From NCBI GenBank assembly GCA_934086935.1, contig CAKOIQ010000003.1, positions 1 through 64,000 on the forward strand: a stretch of DNA of 64,000 bases. Direction: 5' to 3'. Every line of letters starts with the position of its first letter. Position 1 is the stretch's first letter. This DNA is from an uncultured Bacilli bacterium. Lineage in GTDB: Bacteria; Bacillota_I; Bacilli_A; RF39; UBA660. Of the stretch, positions 44,136 through 52,730 are shown in pieces. The translations under genes and the position numbers were made by a program. The notes under the pieces were generated by a model. That model ran no database searches. It was not told where the DNA came from and saw nothing but the letters and a program-made list of their open reading frames with translations.

Positions 44136-45755
44136 TTAATTAACTTCTATTATATCATTTTCAAATATATCAAAAGCTTCATTTATACTATTATGATTAT
44201 TTATAATTGTTTCTTCATCAATATATTTATATTCTTTTGAATTTTTGTTTTTTATATAATTTAATTTTTCTTTATTCCATTTTTCTTGATCTAAACAAAT
44301 AAATTTATATTTACTTTTATTTTTTTTATTAAATTCTTTTTCAATTTCATGAAGATTTTCGTTAAAAATTATTGTTCCAGATTTTGATGGATTTGAAAAA
44401 ATAACGTTTTTAGAAGAGACAACTTCAATAGATGCATCTTCTATAATTGATAATAATTCAATTTTATTCTCAAGTTCAATTATATTTTTAAAATCATCCC
44501 ATTTTTTTAAAAATTCTTGTTTTGATTCTTTACTAGCTTCTGCAAAAGCATTATTAATTCTGATTGTTTGTAAATTTAACAAATCTGTTATTTTTTCGGG
44601 CTCTGATTCATTTTTTTTATTTTCATCATTATGTTGATTTTTTTCTTCTAGTTTTATTATTGGTAACTCTTTTTTTATTATTTCTTGAGTTGGTTGATTA
44701 TTGTTACTATCAATTAATGGTTGTGACAAAGGTTCAGTTGTATTTTTATTTGGAAAGTAACTTAATAAAATGATTTTTATTAAAATCAAACCGTCTTTTT
44801 TGTTATAACAATTAACAATTTCATTTGCTAATTTTTTTAAATTTTCTAGAGAAATAAAGGAATGATTTCCATTTTTTATTTTTATCTCTTCTAAATAAAT
44901 TTGATTTAAAATTTTATTAATTAGAATATTCGTATCTAATCCTCTGTTTAAATAGTCATTAAAATAATTATTAAATTCTGCTATTTTATTTTCATTTAAT
45001 AACTCAAAAATATGTGAAATGTCTTGTAAACTAATAACTCCAAATGTCTGTTGGATTAAATCAACTGTTATTTTTTGTTTTTCTTTTGATAGCTGATCTA
45101 ATACACTTAAGGCATCTCTCATTCCACCATCTGCTAATTCTGCTATGTATTTAAGGGCATCTTCTTCTATTTCTATATTTTCTTCTTTTGATATTTTTTC
45201 TAAATTTTGATAAATAACTTGGGTATTAATTCGTTGAAAATTAAATCTTTGACATCTAGATAATATTGTAATTGGCACTTTTTGTATTTCTGTAGTAGCC
45301 AATATAAATATAACATGCTTTGGAGGTTCTTCTAATATCTTTAAAAATGCATTCCAAGCACTTTGTGATAGCATGTGTACCTCATCTATTATATATATTT
45401 TATATTTACTAAATGTTGGTAGTATTTTAGCATTATTTCTTAATTCTCTTATTTCGTCAACACCATTGTTTGATGCGGCATCTATTTCTATAATATCTGC
45501 TGATTGTTCATAATTATTACAAGCTGGACAATTGTTACATGGAATACCATCAATGGGAGTTTCACAATTAATTGTCTTTGCGAATAGCTTAGCGGTACTG
45601 GTTTTTCCTGTTCCACGTGGGCCTGAAAATAAATATGCATGAGCTATTTGATTGTTTTTTATTGATTCAATTAGTAGTTTTTTTATGTTATCTTGACCAT
45701 ATAAACTATTAAAATCTTGTGGTCTATATTTTCTATAAAGTACTTTATATGCCAT
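44136..45755 (-). CDS. dnaX: DNA polymerase III subunits gamma/tau
   Basis: The clamp-loader ATPase, 539 residues. It has KYRPQDFNSLYGQ, Walker A GPRGTGKTS, a zinc module (CETPIDGIPCNNCPAC), Walker B DEVHMLSQ and sensor SRCQRF. After the clamp-loader core (about 1-360), a variable tau-like tail follows with an acidic, Asn- and Glu-rich linker. AGGAGG is close to the ATG. Confidence 0.96.
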   Translation of the reverse strand: MAYKVLYRKYRPQDFNSLYGQDNIKKLLIESIKNNQIAHAYLFSGPRGTGKTSTAKLFAKTINCETPIDGIPCNNCPACNNYEQSADIIEIDAASNNGVDEIRELRNNAKILPTFSKYKIYIIDEVHMLSQSAWNAFLKILEEPPKHVIFILATTEIQKVPITILSRCQRFNFQRINTQVIYQNLEKISKEENIEIEEDALKYIAELADGGMRDALSVLDQLSKEKQKITVDLIQQTFGVISLQDISHIFELLNENKIAEFNNYFNDYLNRGLDTNILINKILNQIYLEEIKIKNGNHSFISLENLKKLANEIVNCYNKKDGLILIKIILLSYFPNKNTTEPLSQPLIDSNNNQPTQEIIKKELPIIKLEEKNQHNDENKKNESEPEKITDLLNLQTIRINNAFAEASKESKQEFLKKWDDFKNIIELENKIELLSIIEDASIEVVSSKNVIFSNPSKSGTIIFNENLHEIEKEFNKKNKSKYKFICLDQEKWNKEKLNYIKNKNSKEYKYIDEETIINNHNSINEAFDIFENDIIEVN

Positions 45756-45794
45756 GATTTCCTCCTGTTTTAATTATAACATAATACTTACTTA

Positions 45795-46217
45795 TTATCT
45801 TTTATTTTCCCAAAATTTTTCAATTATTTTTTTATATTTTTTTATATTACTTTCATTTCTTTTTTCATCGATTTGAAAAAAGTTAGTCTTATTATATATT
45901 TTTTTAGATTTTAATCGTGGAACTAAATAAAATACCTTGTCTATCCTACTTTCTTTTATAACATTTTTGCACATTTCACATGGTTCAATTGTTACATATA
46001 GCGTACAATTGTTCAATCTCCAATTTTTTAATTTTTTATTAGCTTTTGTAATCACTTTAATTTCGGCATGATCAATAGTTTTATTACTACGATTTCTTGT
46101 ATTATGGGCTTTAGCAATAATTTTATCATTATGTACGATTATTGCGGCTACAGGCACTTCATCTTTTTTTAGTGATTTGCAAGATAGTTTTATCAATTCA
46201 TCTATGTATTGTTCCAT
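45795..46217 (-). CDS. tadA: tRNA-specific adenosine deaminase
   Basis: TadA converts A34 of tRNA-Arg(ACG) to inosine. The zinc and catalytic residues are HAE (residues 70-72) and PCEMC. The 140-residue size is normal. AAGGAG lies before the ATG. It lies between dnaX and the SRP RNA as in Bacillus. Confidence 0.93.
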   Translation of the reverse strand: MEQYIDELIKLSCKSLKKDEVPVAAIIVHNDKIIAKAHNTRNRSNKTIDHAEIKVITKANKKLKNWRLNNCTLYVTIEPCEMCKNVIKESRIDKVFYLVPRLKSKKIYNKTNFFQIDEKRNESNIKKYKKIIEKFWENKR

Positions 46218-46228
46218 AATTACTCCTT

Positions 46229-46306
46229 AAAAAAAGCGCACATACATAGAGGCAAATATGGCTGCTTTCTTCCGAATCTGACCAGGTTATTGCATTTGTA
46301 TTGCGC
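46229..46306 (-). ncRNA. ffs: Signal recognition particle RNA (small type)
   Basis: The transcript of about 70 bases starts GCGCAATAC and ends GTATGTGCGC before a U-run, so the ends pair. The middle carries the SRP domain IV core GGTCAGATTCGGAAGAAAGCAGCC, including a GGAA tetraloop. It is the short form without an Alu domain. It lies between tadA and the noncoding array, in the same place as scr in Bacillus. Confidence 0.95.
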
Positions 46307-46312
46307 ATGTAT

Positions 46313-46342
46313 AATATAGCATATTTTAATTACATATTTCAA
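46313..46342 (-). promoter_or_regulatory. Promoter of the SRP RNA
   Basis: On the minus strand TTGAAA, 18 bases, TATATT, with TGC before the -10, ending seven bases from the RNA start. Confidence 0.75.
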
Positions 46343-46355
46343 TAATTTATTGTTT

Positions 46356-46374
46356 ACAAATTTTAATAATTTGT
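46356..46374. repeat. AT-rich palindrome element R1 (divergent copy)
   Basis: ACAAATT/AATTTGT, 7-bp arms around 5 bases. It resembles the R2/R3 elements and lies 19 bases to the left of the first parS. Confidence 0.55.
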
Positions 46375-46393
46375 ATTTTTTATTTTTTGTTAA

Positions 46394-46409
46394 TGTTTCA
46401 CGTGAAACA
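46394..46409. other. parS site 1
   Basis: Exact parS, TGTTTCACGTGAAACA, the ParB (Spo0J) loading site. A TGTGGATAT word begins 2 bases beyond it at 46412. Confidence 0.95.
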
Positions 46410-46518
46410 TATGTGGATATCTTTATTATTAAATTAAGTAGTAATTAAGTAGTTATATATAAAATAAATATTTTTTAAATTAATCAATAAAGTTTTTTTA
46501 TTAATGCATGTTGTATAA

Positions 46519-46534
46519 TGTTTCACGTGAAACA
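46519..46534. other. parS site 2
   Basis: Exact TGTTTCACGTGAAACA. TGTGGACAA follows after 1 base at 46536. This is the only site without an R element to its left. Confidence 0.95.
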
Positions 46535-46599
46535 TTGTGGACAATTTAGATATTCTGTTTAATGTACTTTTTATACTAAGATAAATTAATTAATTTTTA

Positions 46600-46622
46600 G
46601 CAAATTAATTTCAATAATTTGC
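46600..46622. repeat. AT-rich palindrome element R2
   Basis: A 23-base inverted repeat with arms GCAAATTA/TAATTTGC around ATTTCAA. It is identical base for base to R3 and lies 20 bases left of parS site 3. Confidence 0.8.
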
Positions 46623-46642
46623 CATAGTATGTAGAAATTATA

Positions 46643-46658
46643 TGTTTTACGTGAAACA
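46643..46658. other. parS site 3 (one mismatch)
   Basis: TGTTTTACGTGAAACA, one C-to-T change from consensus in the left half. The word at its right (TTGTTGA) is a decayed form of the TGTGGA word. Confidence 0.85.
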
Positions 46659-46718
46659 ATTGTTGAAATAATTGCTAATTTTTAAAATCTGTAGATTTTT
46701 TTGACTCTTTTATAGTTG

Positions 46719-46740
46719 AATTATTTCCCGGGAAATAATT
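46719..46740. other. Noc-binding site (NBS) inside the parS array
   Basis: The core at 46723-46736 is ATTTCCCGGGAAAT, identical to the Noc-binding consensus of Bacillus. The palindrome extends to 22 bases (AATT...AATT). It lies between parS sites 3 and 4. Confidence 0.85.
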
Positions 46741-46842
46741 TTTGTGTATATGTATCACGTTAACATACATTATTATTAATCAATATATACAATTTTTTAT
46801 TATTATGATGAAATAAAGCAATTTTTAAATATTTATCTTTTT

Positions 46843-46865
46843 GCAAATTAATTTCAATAATTTGC
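46843..46865. repeat. AT-rich palindrome element R3
   Basis: A second exact copy of the 23-base R2 palindrome, 14 bases left of parS site 4. Confidence 0.8.
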
Positions 46866-46879
46866 ATTTTTTTTACTTA

Positions 46880-46895
46880 TGTTTCACGTGAAACA
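46880..46895. other. parS site 4
   Basis: Exact TGTTTCACGTGAAACA. TGTGGATAT follows after 1 base at 46897. Confidence 0.95.
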
Positions 46896-46957
46896 TTGTG
46901 GATATCTCAATCCTTTATTATTTTTTATTCAAATTTGTTTTTTCTGTTAACTAATTA

Positions 46958-46968
46958 CAATAATTTGC
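46958..46968. repeat. Partial R element (R4)
   Basis: CAATAATTTGC, the right half of the R palindrome, 18 bases left of parS site 5. The left half is degenerate. Confidence 0.5.
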
Positions 46969-46980
46969 CTATTTTTGGTG

Positions 46981-47008
46981 TTGAAATGTTTCACGTGAAA
47001 CATTTCAA
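46981..47008. other. parS site 5 within a 28-base palindrome
   Basis: Exact TGTTTCACGTGAAACA at 46987-47002. The symmetry extends six bases on each side (TTGAAA/TTTCAA). It ends 20 bases from the gyrA stop. No U-run follows, so it does not look like the gyrA terminator. The rest of 46307-47027 has no gene. Confidence 0.93.
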
Positions 47009-47027
47009 TAAATAAAAGAGATAGCTA

Positions 47028-49601
47028 TTATGCTACCTCTTCATTTTCTTCTGGCTCATTTAGTACTAAACTAATTGTTGATACTATTTGATTATCTTTT
47101 AGATTAATTAATCTCGTTCCTTGAGTTACTCGACCTAACTGTGAAATTTGATCTAAAGGTATTCTAATAATAATTCCATTATTAGTTATAATCATCAAGT
47201 CATTATTTTCTTCAAATCGTTTAATTGCAGCAATATTTCCATTCTTTTCAGTAATATTTAATGCTTTTACGCCTTTGCTGCCACGTTTTGTCTTGCGGTA
47301 CTCACTGATATGTGTTTTTTTACCATAGCCTTTTTCAGTAACAATAATAATATTGTCATCTGCTTTTGCAGTTTCTAATCCTACGCATTTTCCGTTTTCT
47401 AAACTAATGCCTCTAACTCCGCTTGCTGTACGTCCCATTATTCTGACTTCTTCTTCATTAAATACAGCTATTCTTCCAGTGGATGAAGCCATTATAACAT
47501 CGCATTCACCATCAGTCTTTTTAACTCCTATTAATTCATCATTTTCTTTTAAACTAATGCAAAGTTTTCCGCTCTTTCTAATATTATCAAATTCCTCAAT
47601 TTTGGTACGTTTTACTAGACCACTCTTTGTAGCAAATAACAAATATTTGCTATCATCTGAAGGAGAATAACTTAACATTGATGTAATATGTTCATCCTTT
47701 TCAATTTGAAGCAAGTTAATTATAGGTATTCCTTTTGATGTTCTTCCAAATTCAGGGATTTCATATCCTTTTACTCTATAAACTTTTCCTTTATTTGTAA
47801 AGAATGTTAAATAATCATGTGTATTTAAATTAAGCAAGTATTCAACAAAATCTTCTTCATTAGTTGACATTCCCTTTACACCTACACCACCTCTATTTTG
47901 AAGCTTGTAGTTATCAACATTATTTCTCTTAATGTATCCTTTATTTGTTAATGAAACTATTATGTTTTCTTGTGGAATAAGAGATTCATCTTCTATAAAA
48001 TCTATGGCTGTCATATCTATTGTTGTTCTACGATCATCAGAATATTTATTCTTAATTTCTGTTAATTCATCTTTAATTATTTGTAATACTCTTGCCTCAC
48101 TAGCTAAAATATCTTTTAAATCAGCTATTATTTTTAATAATGCTGCCAATTCTTCATCAATTTTACTTCTTTCTAAGCCGGTTAATCGTCTTAATTTTAA
48201 TTCAAGGATGCTTTCTGCTTGAATTAATGATAAATTAAATCTTTCTATTAATGTATTTTTAGCAATTTCATCAGTTTCAGCGTTTTTGATTATTCTAATT
48301 ACTTCATCAATATTATCTAAAGCAATTTTATATCCCTCTAAAATATGTACTCTATTTTCTGATTTATTTAAATCAAATCTAGTTCTTCTTATTATTACTT
48401 CTTTTTGGTAATCAATATATTTTGATATAATATCTTTTAAAGGTAATGTTTTTGGTGTTAATCCATCTAACATTAAGAACATAATACTAAAATTTGTTTG
48501 AAATTGTGTATGTTTGTACAATTGATTTAAAATTACTTGAGGATTTGCATCCTTTTTTAAAGTTATTGTAATTGTTAATCCATTTTTTAGGTCTGTATGA
48601 TAATCTGAGATACCATCTATTGTCTTATTATGAACTAATTCTGCTACTTTTTCTTGTAATTCTTTAGTGTTTACGCCATAAGGAACTTCTGTTATTACTA
48701 TACAATTGTGACCTTTTACTTCTTCAATTCTAGCTTTACTTCTGATTGTAATTGTTCCTTTTCCAGTTTCATAAGCTTGTTTAATACCGGAATTTCCTAA
48801 AATTATGCCTCCTGTAGGAAAATCTGGACCTTTAATAAAGTGCATTAATCCCATAGTATCAATATCGGGATTATCTATGTAAGCTATACATCCATCTATT
48901 ACTTCTCCTAGATTATGTGGAGGAATATTTGTTGCCATACCTACGGCGATACCCATGGTACCATTAACTAATATATTAGGAAATCTTGATGGTAAAACTC
49001 GTGGTTCTTTAGTGGAATCATCAAAGTTTGGATCAAAATCTACAGTATTTTTATTAATATCTCTTAACATTTCAAGGGATATTTTTGATAATCTACCTTC
49101 TGTATAACGATATGCAGCTGCTGAGTCACCTTCGATTGTACCAAAGTTTCCGTGTCCATCAACTAGCATATATCTTTCAGCAAATTTTTGAGCTAATCTT
49201 ACCATTGCATCATAAATTGATGAGTCTCCATGTGGATGATAATGTCCCATAACGTATCCGACTGTTGTTGCAGATTTTCTATGTGGTTTATCTGGAGTAT
49301 ATCCACATTCATACATAGACCATAAAATACGGCGATGTACTGGCTTTAAACCATCTCTTAGGTCTGGTAATGCACGGGAAGCAATTACGCTTACAGAATA
49401 GTCTAAAAATGATGATTTTACTTCTTCTACAATATTATTTTCTGTTATTTTATCTTTTCCAGTTAATTCAGTATCAATTAAAGAATATTCTTCATCAAGT
49501 TCTTCTTCAGTATTATCAATATTGTCATCAGCAATTTCAGGATTTTTATTGCTATCTAACTCTTGATTGTTAATAATATTATTTTTTTCTTCTTCTGTCA
49601 T
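47028..49601 (-). CDS. gyrA: DNA gyrase subunit A
   Basis: The breakage-reunion subunit of gyrase, 857 residues. It has SFLDYSVSVIASRALPDLRDGLKPVHRRI, the DNA-cleaving Tyr166 in AAAYRYTEGR, and the C-terminal beta-pinwheel with the GyrA box variant NRGGVGVKG. The quinolone-determining region keeps Ser and Asp (HGDSSIYD), the susceptible state. Compared with Bacillus GyrA, about 45-50 extra, highly acidic residues precede the conserved start. AGGAGG seven bases before the ATG supports this start. It follows gyrB by 10 bases. Confidence 0.97.
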   Translation of the reverse strand: MTEEEKNNIINNQELDSNKNPEIADDNIDNTEEELDEEYSLIDTELTGKDKITENNIVEEVKSSFLDYSVSVIASRALPDLRDGLKPVHRRILWSMYECGYTPDKPHRKSATTVGYVMGHYHPHGDSSIYDAMVRLAQKFAERYMLVDGHGNFGTIEGDSAAAYRYTEGRLSKISLEMLRDINKNTVDFDPNFDDSTKEPRVLPSRFPNILVNGTMGIAVGMATNIPPHNLGEVIDGCIAYIDNPDIDTMGLMHFIKGPDFPTGGIILGNSGIKQAYETGKGTITIRSKARIEEVKGHNCIVITEVPYGVNTKELQEKVAELVHNKTIDGISDYHTDLKNGLTITITLKKDANPQVILNQLYKHTQFQTNFSIMFLMLDGLTPKTLPLKDIISKYIDYQKEVIIRRTRFDLNKSENRVHILEGYKIALDNIDEVIRIIKNAETDEIAKNTLIERFNLSLIQAESILELKLRRLTGLERSKIDEELAALLKIIADLKDILASEARVLQIIKDELTEIKNKYSDDRRTTIDMTAIDFIEDESLIPQENIIVSLTNKGYIKRNNVDNYKLQNRGGVGVKGMSTNEEDFVEYLLNLNTHDYLTFFTNKGKVYRVKGYEIPEFGRTSKGIPIINLLQIEKDEHITSMLSYSPSDDSKYLLFATKSGLVKRTKIEEFDNIRKSGKLCISLKENDELIGVKKTDGECDVIMASSTGRIAVFNEEEVRIMGRTASGVRGISLENGKCVGLETAKADDNIIIVTEKGYGKKTHISEYRKTKRGSKGVKALNITEKNGNIAAIKRFEENNDLMIITNNGIIIRIPLDQISQLGRVTQGTRLINLKDNQIVSTISLVLNEPEENEEVA

Positions 49602-49611
49602 CGTTTACCTC

Positions 49612-51540
49612 CTAAATATCAAGATTTTGTGTAAATCCAGCATTAGCTTCGATAAATTTTCTTCTTGGCTCTACTTCTTCTCCCATTAATTGTGAGAATA
49701 CTTCATCTGCTGCTATACAATCATCTACAGTAATTCTTCTTAAAACTCTTTTATTTATATCCATTGTTGTTTCATTTAATTCATCTGGGTCCATTTCACC
49801 TAAACCTTTATTTCTAGTTATTTCAACTCTAGAACGTAGATTTTCTGGTAAACTTGATATATATTTTTCTCTTTCTTCTTCAGTAAGAACATATTTTCTT
49901 GTTTTACCATGAGTTATTCTATATAAAGGTGGTTGTGCTGCATAAACATGGCCTTGTTGAACAATTGGTTTAAATAAGCGATAAAATAATGTTAATAATA
50001 ATACTCTAATATGAGCACCATCGACATCGGCATCGGTCATAATTATAATTTTGTTATATCTTAATTTAGAAATATCAAATTCTTGTCCTATTCCAGTACC
50101 AAATGCAGTGATAATAGAACGTATTTCTTCATTACTTAAGGCACGATCTAATCTATTTTTTTCAACATTTAATATTTTACCTTTTAATGGAAGAATAGCT
50201 TGAGTCATTGCGTCTCTACCTTCTTTAGCAGAGCCACCAGCTGAATCTCCCTCGACTATAAATATTTCAGTTTCTAATGGATCTTTACTTTTACAATCAG
50301 ATAATTTACCAAATGTATTTATTCTTTGTAAATCGCCTTTTCTTTCGATTTCTCTTGCTTTCTTAGCTGCATTTCTTGCACGAGAAGCAAGTAGAGCTTT
50401 ATCGATGATAATTTTAGCATCAGTTGGATTTTCCATTAAGAATCTATCGAATCCTTTAGAGAATACACTATCTGCTAGTTTTCTAACTTCTGAATTACCT
50501 AATCTACCTTTTGTTTGTCCTTCAAATTGAGGATTTGGATGTTTACAAGAGATAATCATTGTTAAACCTTCTTTAACGTCATCTCCTGTTAATGATTCAT
50601 CTTTTTCTTTTAGTATATTATTTTTGCGAGCATAATTATTAATAATTCTTGTTAAAGCTCTTCTTACACCCTCTTCATGAGTTCCGCCATCGTGGGTATT
50701 AATGTTATTAACAAATGAATAAATATTATCTGTATATCCATTGTTGTATTGCATTGCAACTTCAAAGAAAATACCGTCTTCTGAACCTTCTACATGGATA
50801 ATATCATCATGTATAGGTGTTTTATTTTGATTTAAATATTTTACATATTCTTTTATTCCACCTTCATATAAGAATGTTTCTCCTGTAGTATCTTTTTCGT
50901 CACGATCGTCTCTTAGTGTTAATCTTAATCCTTTATTTAAAAATGCTAATTCTCTAATACGAACTCTTAAAGTATCATAATCATATATTTCTGTATCAAA
51001 TATTTCAGGGTCTGGTTTAAATGAAACGGTGGTTCCTGTTCTATTTGATTCGCATGTTCCTATTTCTGTTAATTTTTGTGAAGTTTTACCACCATTTACA
51101 AATTTTGCTTCATATATTTTGCAATCTTTATAAACAGTTACTGTTACCCACTTAGATAAGGCATTAACAACTGATGCACCTACTCCGTGTAGTCCGCCTG
51201 ATACCTTGTATCCACCGCCACCAAATTTTCCACCGGCGTGTAACACTGTATAAACAGTTTCTACTGTTGAAATCCCTGTTTTAGGGTGAATTCCTACTGG
51301 GATACCTCTACCATCGTCTTTAACTGTTATTGAATTATCTTTATTAATAATGATTTCTATGTTGTTACAATATCCAGCTAACGCTTCATCAATTGAGTTA
51401 TCTACAATTTCCCATACTAAATGATGTAAACCTTTTACGTCGGTTGTCCCAATGTACATACCCGGACGTTTTCTTACGGCCTCTAATCCTTCTAATACTT
51501 GAATATCGCTTTCTGAATAGTGTTCACTCTGATTATTCAT
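49612..51540 (-). CDS. gyrB: DNA gyrase subunit B
   Basis: The ATPase subunit, 642 residues. The GHKL ATPase has EGLEAVRKRPGMYIG, VDNSIDEALAG, DDGRGIPVGIHPK and GLHGVGASVVNALS. Transducer and Toprim domains follow (EGDSAGGSAKEGRDA; DADVDGAHIR), with the C-terminal NLDI end. It overlaps recF by 8 bases and is the usual partner of gyrA just downstream. Confidence 0.98.
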   Translation of the reverse strand: MNNQSEHYSESDIQVLEGLEAVRKRPGMYIGTTDVKGLHHLVWEIVDNSIDEALAGYCNNIEIIINKDNSITVKDDGRGIPVGIHPKTGISTVETVYTVLHAGGKFGGGGYKVSGGLHGVGASVVNALSKWVTVTVYKDCKIYEAKFVNGGKTSQKLTEIGTCESNRTGTTVSFKPDPEIFDTEIYDYDTLRVRIRELAFLNKGLRLTLRDDRDEKDTTGETFLYEGGIKEYVKYLNQNKTPIHDDIIHVEGSEDGIFFEVAMQYNNGYTDNIYSFVNNINTHDGGTHEEGVRRALTRIINNYARKNNILKEKDESLTGDDVKEGLTMIISCKHPNPQFEGQTKGRLGNSEVRKLADSVFSKGFDRFLMENPTDAKIIIDKALLASRARNAAKKAREIERKGDLQRINTFGKLSDCKSKDPLETEIFIVEGDSAGGSAKEGRDAMTQAILPLKGKILNVEKNRLDRALSNEEIRSIITAFGTGIGQEFDISKLRYNKIIIMTDADVDGAHIRVLLLTLFYRLFKPIVQQGHVYAAQPPLYRITHGKTRKYVLTEEEREKYISSLPENLRSRVEITRNKGLGEMDPDELNETTMDINKRVLRRITVDDCIAADEVFSQLMGEEVEPRRKFIEANAGFTQNLDI

Positions 51541-52633
51541 ATTTCTTAACCTCTACTTTCTTGTTGGATATTTTTATTACACTACAATCTTTTAATAGTT
51601 TTTTATTAACTTTATCTATATCAGTTGTAGTTATAAATATTTGAAAACTTTTTTTAAAGTTACCTATTAAGGTATTTATTTTTTTATTATCTAATTCACT
51701 AAATAAATCATCTAAGATTAAAATTGGTGTTTTACCAGTATTGTTAATACAATATTTTATTTCTGCTAACTTAAATGATATAATAGCATTTTTTTGTTCT
51801 CCTTCAGATAGGTAATTTTTTGCTTCTTTACCATTTTCTATTTCAAAAATAAAATCATCTAAGTGAATTCCAACATGGGTCATACCATAATTTAAATCTC
51901 TTTTAAAACTTTTATTGTATTCTTTTATTAAATCATTTTTGGTTTTGTCATTATAATGAGATACATAATTAATTTTAAGATTTGATTTTTTTACAGATTT
52001 ATAAAATATTGGTCCTAAATATTCATTTATTTCATCAATATATTGTTTTCTGATATGATTTATTTTTAATCCGATATCAATTAATTTATCTGACATTATA
52101 TCTAAATAATCTTTTGGTATAGTGCTATTAATAAGCATTGATTTTAAATACATATTACGCTGTTTCATAATTTTATTATAAATACTTAATAATTTTAAAT
52201 ATTCATTATTAAATTCTGATAATTCCATATTTATTAGTTTACGATGAGTACTAGGATTGTCTTTAATCAATTTTGAGTCTTCTCTATTAAATAAAACAAC
52301 ATTTAGTTTAGATATATAATCACTTATTTTAGTCACTGAAGAATTATCAATTTTAATATTTTTACCCTTTTTATTAATGACAATTTTATAATTATTATAA
52401 ATTTTATCTTTTATTCTTCCTTCAATAACAGCAAATTCGTTGTTATCTTTGATTAAATTCTGATCATCATTAGATCTAAATGATTTCGTTAAAGCTAAAT
52501 AATAAATTGCTTCGACTATGTTTGTTTTTCCAACTCCGTTATTACCTATTATGATATTTTTGTAATCTGAAAAAGATAAATCTAATTTTTCATAATTTCG
52601 AAAATTTGTAAGTTTTAGATTAGTGATTTTCAT
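51533..52633 (-). CDS. recF: DNA replication and repair protein RecF
   Basis: An SMC-like ATPase that helps load RecA at gaps with RecO and RecR. It has Walker A GNNGVGKTN, the ABC signature YLSEGEQKNAIISFKLAEI and Walker B PILILDDLFSELD. It is 366 residues, near normal. GAGGG precedes the ATG. In Bacillus an S4-domain gene (yaaA) separates it from dnaN. Here a comK homologue takes that place. Confidence 0.96.
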   Translation of the reverse strand: MKITNLKLTNFRNYEKLDLSFSDYKNIIIGNNGVGKTNIVEAIYYLALTKSFRSNDDQNLIKDNNEFAVIEGRIKDKIYNNYKIVINKKGKNIKIDNSSVTKISDYISKLNVVLFNREDSKLIKDNPSTHRKLINMELSEFNNEYLKLLSIYNKIMKQRNMYLKSMLINSTIPKDYLDIMSDKLIDIGLKINHIRKQYIDEINEYLGPIFYKSVKKSNLKINYVSHYNDKTKNDLIKEYNKSFKRDLNYGMTHVGIHLDDFIFEIENGKEAKNYLSEGEQKNAIISFKLAEIKYCINNTGKTPILILDDLFSELDNKKINTLIGNFKKSFQIFITTTDIDKVNKKLLKDCSVIKISNKKVEVKKYE

Positions 52634-52665
52634 TTTAAACCCTCTTTTAAAGTCATATAATAATA

Positions 52666-52697
52666 AAATAGGTATAACTGAGTCCCTATACCTATTT
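52666..52697 (-). terminator. Terminator after comK
   Basis: AAATAGGTATA/TATACCTATTT, an 11-bp stem with a 10-base loop, followed by a U-rich tail on the minus strand. Confidence 0.75.
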
Positions 52698-52730
52698 AAT
52701 TATATCATAAAATTTACTATGTTTAAACAA

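Noticed and set aside
46981..47008. The 28-base palindrome as the gyrA terminator
   Set aside because: No U-run follows on the minus strand, and the core is an exact parS.
46307..47027. Short open frames or a CRISPR-like array in the parS gap
   Set aside because: The repeats are palindromic parS and R elements with unequal spacing. No frame of useful length or ribosome binding site is present, and no cas gene is nearby.
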